NCBI GenBank assembly: GCA_910584545.1 | Contig: CAJUBC010000031.1 | Location: forward strand, 1-26,907 | DNA: 26,907 nucleotides | Source: an uncultured Muribaculaceae bacterium | Lineage (GTDB): Bacteria; Bacteroidota; Bacteroidia; Bacteroidales; Muribaculaceae | Reading direction: 5' to 3' | In this document: positions 23,273 to 26,907 of the stretch, piece after piece | How positions within the stretch are numbered: position 1 is the first letter of the stretch | How the letters are laid out: each line of letters starts with the position of its first letter | Translations under genes and position numbers: made by a program | Notes under the pieces: model-generated | Database searches by the model: none | Told to the model about the DNA's origin: nothing | What the model saw: the letters and a program-made list of their open reading frames with translations, nothing else

Positions 23273-24163
23273 ATGTCTTATATGGAAATTATGGAAAATA
23301 ATCATATAGGTGGGAGGAGATTAGGATTCTGGTCGATACTGCTGATTTTTTCCGGCACGTTTTTAGTGATGCTGTTCGTGACCGGGTTGCTGCAGATCTG
23401 GATAGCATCCTCGGGACTTTCGGCACGCGACAGCGTCTTGTTTGGTTCTGCCGCTCAGGGAGTGCTGGCCTTTATCGTTCCATCGTTTGTCGTCGCCCGT
23501 CTTGAGAATGACCATCCGTTCGCAGGGATGGGACTTGCAGGCAGGCAGGAATTCCGCTGGTATGTAGGCATAGTGGTTCTCCTGCTTCTGTCGATGCCGG
23601 CGATGAACCAGATTATCTATTGGAATTCAGAAATTCATTTTCCGGAATCTATGGGGGCTCTGGAAGAGTCTTTGCGCTCATGGGAGGAGAGAGCCGCCGA
23701 TATGACCGATCTGATACTCCAGGGGAATTCAGTGATGACGTTGATTAGTGGCATTCTTGTTGTAGGAGTGCTCACCGGTTTTGCAGAGGAGGCGTTTTTC
23801 CGGGGCGGTCTGCAACGCATTATGATTCGTTACGGAGTCAACGCTAACGTAGCGATTTGGGTTGCGGCTTTCATATTCAGCGCCGTTCACTTCCAGTTTT
23901 TCGGATTCATTCCCCGATTGCTGCTCGGTGCGGCTTTCGGATATTTCTACTATTGGACAGGGAGTCTGTGGTGCTCTGCTTTCGCACATGCGCTCAACAA
24001 CAGTCTCGTCGTCATATTCGCATGGCTGCGGAACAGTGGTGTGATGTCCGACGACATCGAAAATCTTGGTGTCTGTGAGGCAGGATTTCCATGGTTTTTC
24101 GCAATCAGCCTGATAATCACGGCGGTGTTTATCCGATATCAAAAAAAATTCTTCAATAGGTAA
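23273..24163 (+). CDS. CPBP-family intramembrane glutamic endopeptidase
   Basis: An integral membrane protease of the CPBP (CAAX protease and bacteriocin-processing, Abi) family. The 296-residue protein has about seven to eight hydrophobic segments. The conserved motifs are EExxxR at 172-177 (AEEAFFRGG), H206 in FSAVHFQFFG and HALNN at 239-243, together forming the expected active site. Family members act in bacteriocin self-immunity, prenyl-protein processing or stress signalling; the target cannot be inferred here. ATG 23273 is chosen (alternatives at 23282 and 23291 lie just downstream). holA begins four bases after its stop. Confidence 0.93.
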   Translation: MSYMEIMENNHIGGRRLGFWSILLIFSGTFLVMLFVTGLLQIWIASSGLSARDSVLFGSAAQGVLAFIVPSFVVARLENDHPFAGMGLAGRQEFRWYVGIVVLLLLSMPAMNQIIYWNSEIHFPESMGALEESLRSWEERAADMTDLILQGNSVMTLISGILVVGVLTGFAEEAFFRGGLQRIMIRYGVNANVAIWVAAFIFSAVHFQFFGFIPRLLLGAAFGYFYYWTGSLWCSAFAHALNNSLVVIFAWLRNSGVMSDDIENLGVCEAGFPWFFAISLIITAVFIRYQKKFFNR

Positions 24164-24167
24164 TAAC

Positions 24168-25193
24168 ATGGCACAGAAGAATCTCCGCGATATAATAGCC
24201 GAGATACGGACGGGGAATATATCCCCCGTCTATATCCTGATGGGGGAAGAGGCATATTTTATCGATCTTATAGTTGAAAACTTAGAGGCGTTCGCAGTCG
24301 ATGAAGCCGATAAGGATTTCAATTGCAATATCTACTACGGTAGCGATGCCGACCTTGATACTGTAGTGGCGGCGGCGCAGCAGTTTCCCGTCATGGCACC
24401 GCGCAAACTTGTTATGCTTAAGGAGGCACAGACATTGTGGAATGCCAAGACAGCACTTGAGGCGCTGGCTCCATACGTCGGACGTCCCAATGCGACCACG
24501 GTCTTTGCCATAGTGTTCAAGGGGGGTACCCTCAGTAAGACATCGGCTCTACTGAGGATGGCGGAGAAATCGGATGCTGTGGTGTTCAACAGTCCGGTGC
24601 CCCGTTCCTGGGAACTGCCGACGCAACTGAAGGATTATTGCCGCATGCGTCAGGTAAGCATCGAGGATAAGGGGGTAGCGTTGCTCTGCGACACCATCGG
24701 CGCGCCACTCAGCAAGCTTTTCGGAGAGGTCAATAAACTTATCCAGATCAAGGGAGGGAAAGGATCACGGATCACTTGTGAGGACATCGAGAAGAACATC
24801 GGAATATCAAAAGATTTCAATAACTTTGAATTCGTTGCTGCCCTCGGTGCGCGTGACTATCCTAAGGCCATGAAGATAATCAGTTACTTCGAACGTAATC
24901 CGAAATCCAACCCAACGGTGATGACCACGGCCACGATGTTCGATTTCTTCACGAAGCTTGTTATAGCTCATTATCTTCCGGATAAAAGCGACGCGTCAAT
25001 AATGCGCTCGCTAGGCCTGAAAGGGAAGCTGGCTTTAGGAGATATAAAAAATGGATTGGCCAACTACAATGCCATGCATGCGGTCAATGCGATCCATCAC
25101 ATCCGTGAGTTCGATACGAAGTCGAAAGGTGTAGGATCATATCAAAATGAATACGCCCTCCTTAAGGAAGCCGTATTCAAAATATTTACCTGA
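24168..25193 (+). CDS. holA: DNA polymerase III subunit delta
   Basis: The clamp-loader wrench that opens the beta sliding clamp. The 341-residue protein has family length and the N-terminal GNISPVYILMGEEAYFIDLIVENL motif, with the AAA+-like fold, and later QFPVMAPRKLVMLKEAQTL (clamp-loader domain I). The central GAPLSKLFGEVNKLIQI and C-terminal helical collar (about 215-335) are consistent with HolA. No Walker A motif is expected or found in delta. It follows the CPBP gene by four bases and is convergent with the small gene at 25244. Confidence 0.95.
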   Translation: MAQKNLRDIIAEIRTGNISPVYILMGEEAYFIDLIVENLEAFAVDEADKDFNCNIYYGSDADLDTVVAAAQQFPVMAPRKLVMLKEAQTLWNAKTALEALAPYVGRPNATTVFAIVFKGGTLSKTSALLRMAEKSDAVVFNSPVPRSWELPTQLKDYCRMRQVSIEDKGVALLCDTIGAPLSKLFGEVNKLIQIKGGKGSRITCEDIEKNIGISKDFNNFEFVAALGARDYPKAMKIISYFERNPKSNPTVMTTATMFDFFTKLVIAHYLPDKSDASIMRSLGLKGKLALGDIKNGLANYNAMHAVNAIHHIREFDTKSKGVGSYQNEYALLKEAVFKIFT

Positions 25194-25243
25194 GCCAACG
25201 AGGCTCGGAAACTGATGTCTATGTCAAGACAGGCAATAGGTTT

Positions 25244-25471
25244 TTATTTTTTCGGGTTCTCCTTTTCGCCGAAACCGAAGATCCCTTTGCCGTCGGTCTT
25301 TTCCTCGACGAAGTCCTCGAGCTTATCCTTACCTCTTTCGAGTTGGTCCTTACCTTTCTCAAGAAGGTCCTTGCCCTTGGCAAGCGCATCCTGTACCTCA
25401 GGACGGTTTACGAACTCTTGGGCCTTGTCGCCCAGCTCGGAAGCTTTCTTTTTCAGGTTTTCAGTGTCCAT
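25244..25471 (-). CDS. Small charged protein with 7-residue repeats
   Basis: Not recognised as a named family. The 75-residue hydrophilic protein has no signal peptide or membrane segment. Three tandem 7-residue repeats (KGKDLLE, KGKDQLE, RGKDKLE; residues 32-52) form a clear amphipathic helix pattern, with a GFGEKENPKK tail. It resembles LEA-like or YtxH/CsbD-like stress proteins in style only. The ATG at 25471 is followed by an open frame with typical codon use. Two TAnnTTTG-like boxes lie just upstream on the minus strand. A structural or stress role is a guess. Confidence 0.7.
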   Translation of the reverse strand: MDTENLKKKASELGDKAQEFVNRPEVQDALAKGKDLLEKGKDQLERGKDKLEDFVEEKTDGKGIFGFGEKENPKK

Positions 25472-25481
25472 AGTCTTAAAT

Positions 25482-25499
25482 CAAAATTAATCAAATCTA
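25482..25499 (-). promoter_or_regulatory. Two adjacent candidate -7 boxes upstream of the repeat-protein gene
   Basis: On the minus strand both TAATTTTG (25489-25482) and TAGATTTG (25499-25492) match TAnnTTTG, 11-28 bases before the ATG. No -33 box at 20 bases was found for either, so only a promoter candidate is claimed. The rest of the 25472-25673 gap shows nothing else recognisable. Confidence 0.35.
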
Positions 25500-25673
25500 A
25501 CAACAGTAAAAATCAAACCGACCGGCAAGAACACAAACGCTGTTCAAGCCGTTCTAACTATAGAACAAAAAACAGTCAGCAGAGTTCAATCAGTCTGGCC
25601 GTATATGACTTATTGCTTCTGCACAGACTTTATTGCCGGAATTGTGATGTGATACCATACCTTAATCCAAGAT

Positions 25674-26621
25674 ATGAAATACAGTGCTATAAACTATATA
25701 TTGGCCGTGACCGTCGTTTTCCTCTTCTTCTCATGCAAGGGAAAGAGCAGGGATGCCGACAACTATGGTCAGACATTTGATAAACCTTTGGCCGACACAT
25801 TGCCGGCAGACGCGGAAGAACTTGACACATCAAGGGTAATGGTCCCTGCGGACTCGGTACTGGATTATATGGAAAACTCGGAATCTGCTGAGGAGTATCT
25901 GTCAGGCATACTTCCGGTGATAGCCAGAGAGGTGCCCGAGTATGCCGAGAAGTTGATAAACAGCACCCACGACGCGTTTCTTGTGGTCGACAAGGCTTCG
26001 ATGCGAATCATCTATTACGATAAGTTCGGTATGCCGCAGCGCGTATACGACATGGCATGCGCGAAAAACTATGGTACAAAGCACGAGAAGGGTGATTCGC
26101 GCACTCCCGAAGGTTTCTTCAGCGTCCAAGGTGTGTATGACTCCACTGATTGGCTTTTTACCGATGACAATGGCGTCACTTCAAAGAAAAAGGGGCAGTT
26201 CGGACCAAGATTCATACGTCTTAAGATTCCGGGTACCACTCAGATCGGTATCCATGGGACATGTGCCCCTTGGTCGATAGGACATCGCGTGAGCCACGGC
26301 TGCATCAGGATTGAAAACGAAAAGATCCTTGAACTCGTTGAGCTTGTCGAGCCGGGAATGCCGGTGATAGTTCTCCCCGGTAAGCGCGACAGGGCCACTA
26401 ACAGAAAGGAAGGCGTTTGGATTCCGTATTTCCCTACAGCCCCCAGGTATGCCGCCACTGAATCGGAAAAGATTCCTCAGTCCTCCAAAGAGGAGGATGT
26501 CATCATGACGGAAGAACTTAATGAAACGCAAAAGAGTGACAGTCTTGCGACCGACACTCTTCTGATGAATCCGGAACCTGGAGTGGAACACTCCGAGGGA
26601 GTCGATACTATTTCATATTGA
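25674..26621 (+). CDS. L,D-transpeptidase (YkuD family) lipoprotein
   Basis: An envelope enzyme that forms or uses 3-3 peptide cross-links, or attaches proteins, in peptidoglycan. The 315-residue protein has a signal sequence and plausible lipobox (FFSC, Cys21). The YkuD catalytic domain covers about 100-235. The catalytic HGTCAPWSIGHRVSHGCIRI region carries H194, H208, G209 and C210, the classic nucleophile pattern. The C-terminal 75 residues are low-complexity and acidic. It stands apart from its neighbours, with the stop overlapping the convergent fragment at 26608 by 14 bases. Confidence 0.94.
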   Translation: MKYSAINYILAVTVVFLFFSCKGKSRDADNYGQTFDKPLADTLPADAEELDTSRVMVPADSVLDYMENSESAEEYLSGILPVIAREVPEYAEKLINSTHDAFLVVDKASMRIIYYDKFGMPQRVYDMACAKNYGTKHEKGDSRTPEGFFSVQGVYDSTDWLFTDDNGVTSKKKGQFGPRFIRLKIPGTTQIGIHGTCAPWSIGHRVSHGCIRIENEKILELVELVEPGMPVIVLPGKRDRATNRKEGVWIPYFPTAPRYAATESEKIPQSSKEEDVIMTEELNETQKSDSLATDTLLMNPEPGVEHSEGVDTISY

Positions 26622-26856
26622 TCTTATAGATCGCGAATGACTGCGCGGGAAGGGTGTCGTTGATGACCGACGAGCCTTTCTTAGCGCCTGTTGTTGCCCT
26701 CACCGCTGCCGTAGTGATGACGCTGCTGTGAAGTTCACCCTTCTTTGCGGGGTCTTCGGTGAACAGTATCCGTTCTATACCGGCCACGCTCTTGTTCTTG
26801 GGGAGCCGGTCGATATTTAGGGTCAGATTGCAGTCTTCATCCTTGATATTAGCTAG
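26608..26856 (-). pseudogene. C-terminal fragment of an unidentified minus-strand gene
   Basis: An open frame of about 82 residues with normal codon use and a normal stop at 26608-26610, but no usable start. It is a beta-strand-rich tail (LTLNIDRLPKNKSVAGIERI, then VITTAAVRATTG, ending LPAQSFAIYKINMK). That ending resembles C-terminal beta-sandwich domains of secreted carbohydrate-active enzymes, a weak impression only. Immediately upstream, an in-frame TGA (26857-26859) breaks the frame. Either the gene is disrupted, or the last 50 bases are foreign or misassembled. The tail overlaps the L,D-transpeptidase end by 14 bases. Confidence 0.5.
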
Positions 26857-26907
26857 TCATCCCTTAAAAAGGGCTCGCACGTTCTATCACTCCCAGCCCC
26901 TTGTGAT
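26857..26907. other. Unexplained window-edge segment with clustered stop codons
   Basis: Directly upstream of the fragment, minus-strand stops fall in all three frames within 11 bases (TAA 26851-26849, TAG 26855-26853, TGA 26859-26857). The segment also contains CCCTT-AAA-AAGGG. It does not continue the coding frame; it could be an insertion junction, a repeat end or an assembly artefact. Confidence 0.4.

Noticed and set aside
25192..25206. A short hairpin (GAGCC / GGCTC) after holA
   Set aside because: It has only a 5-bp stem, overlaps the holA stop codon and has no clear U-tract on either strand.

Overview
The window is about 27 kb of chromosomal core sequence from an anaerobic member of the Bacteroidales. 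A Muribaculaceae-like genome is my inference from gene content and protein style; I could not run a search. Three lines of evidence support the order. First, several genes are preceded by the Bacteroidetes-type promoter (-33 TTG-containing box, about 20 bases, then -7 TAnnTTTG). Second, the mreB-mreC-mreD-mrdA-rodA order and a TamB-like giant followed by a patatin phospholipase suit a Gram-negative envelope. Third, a rubredoxin is present, as is usual in anaerobes.

Layout, left to right. (1) 62-1211: an ECF-type sigma factor and a four-helix membrane protein, one base apart. (2) 1374-3283, plus strand: triosephosphate isomerase, a SPOR-domain secreted protein and GTP cyclohydrolase I, closed by a 42-bp perfect palindrome that can terminate transcription from both sides. 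(3) 3394-6922, minus strand: a DegP/HtrA protease with two tandem duplications upstream of it, a DUF1015 protein ending in a terminator, and a Fur-family regulator with a strong promoter. (4) 7076-7237: a 53-residue rubredoxin, divergent from the Fur gene and ending at a terminator. (5) 7454-11750, plus strand: an EamA transporter, a secreted Ntn-type amidohydrolase, a small YcxB-like membrane protein, a hotdog-fold thioesterase and DprA. (6) 11926-17188: a 1489-residue TamB-like protein overlapping a patatin phospholipase. (7) 17234-23022, minus strand: the rod-shape (elongasome) operon mreB, mreC, mreD, mrdA (PBP2), rodA. (8) 23273-25193: a CPBP membrane protease and DNA polymerase III delta (holA). 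(9) 25244-25471, minus strand: a 75-residue charged repeat protein. (10) 25674-26621: an L,D-transpeptidase lipoprotein. (11) 26608-26907: the C-terminal remnant of an unidentified minus-strand gene, interrupted at the window edge by a cluster of stop codons.

Functionally, much of the window serves the cell envelope: the elongasome, an L,D-transpeptidase, a SPOR protein, TamB, a patatin, DegP and a CPBP protease. Around these sit housekeeping genes (tpiA, folE, dprA, holA) and a small iron/redox pair (Fur-family regulator and rubredoxin).

I found no tRNA, rRNA, CRISPR array, phage or complete insertion sequence. I saw no clear candidate for a wholly new system. The best leads are the twin tandem duplications in front of degP, an inverted repeat lying on the rubredoxin promoter opposite the Fur gene, the secreted Cys-nucleophile amidohydrolase, the 7-residue repeat protein, an enlarged RodA, and the broken gene at the right edge.
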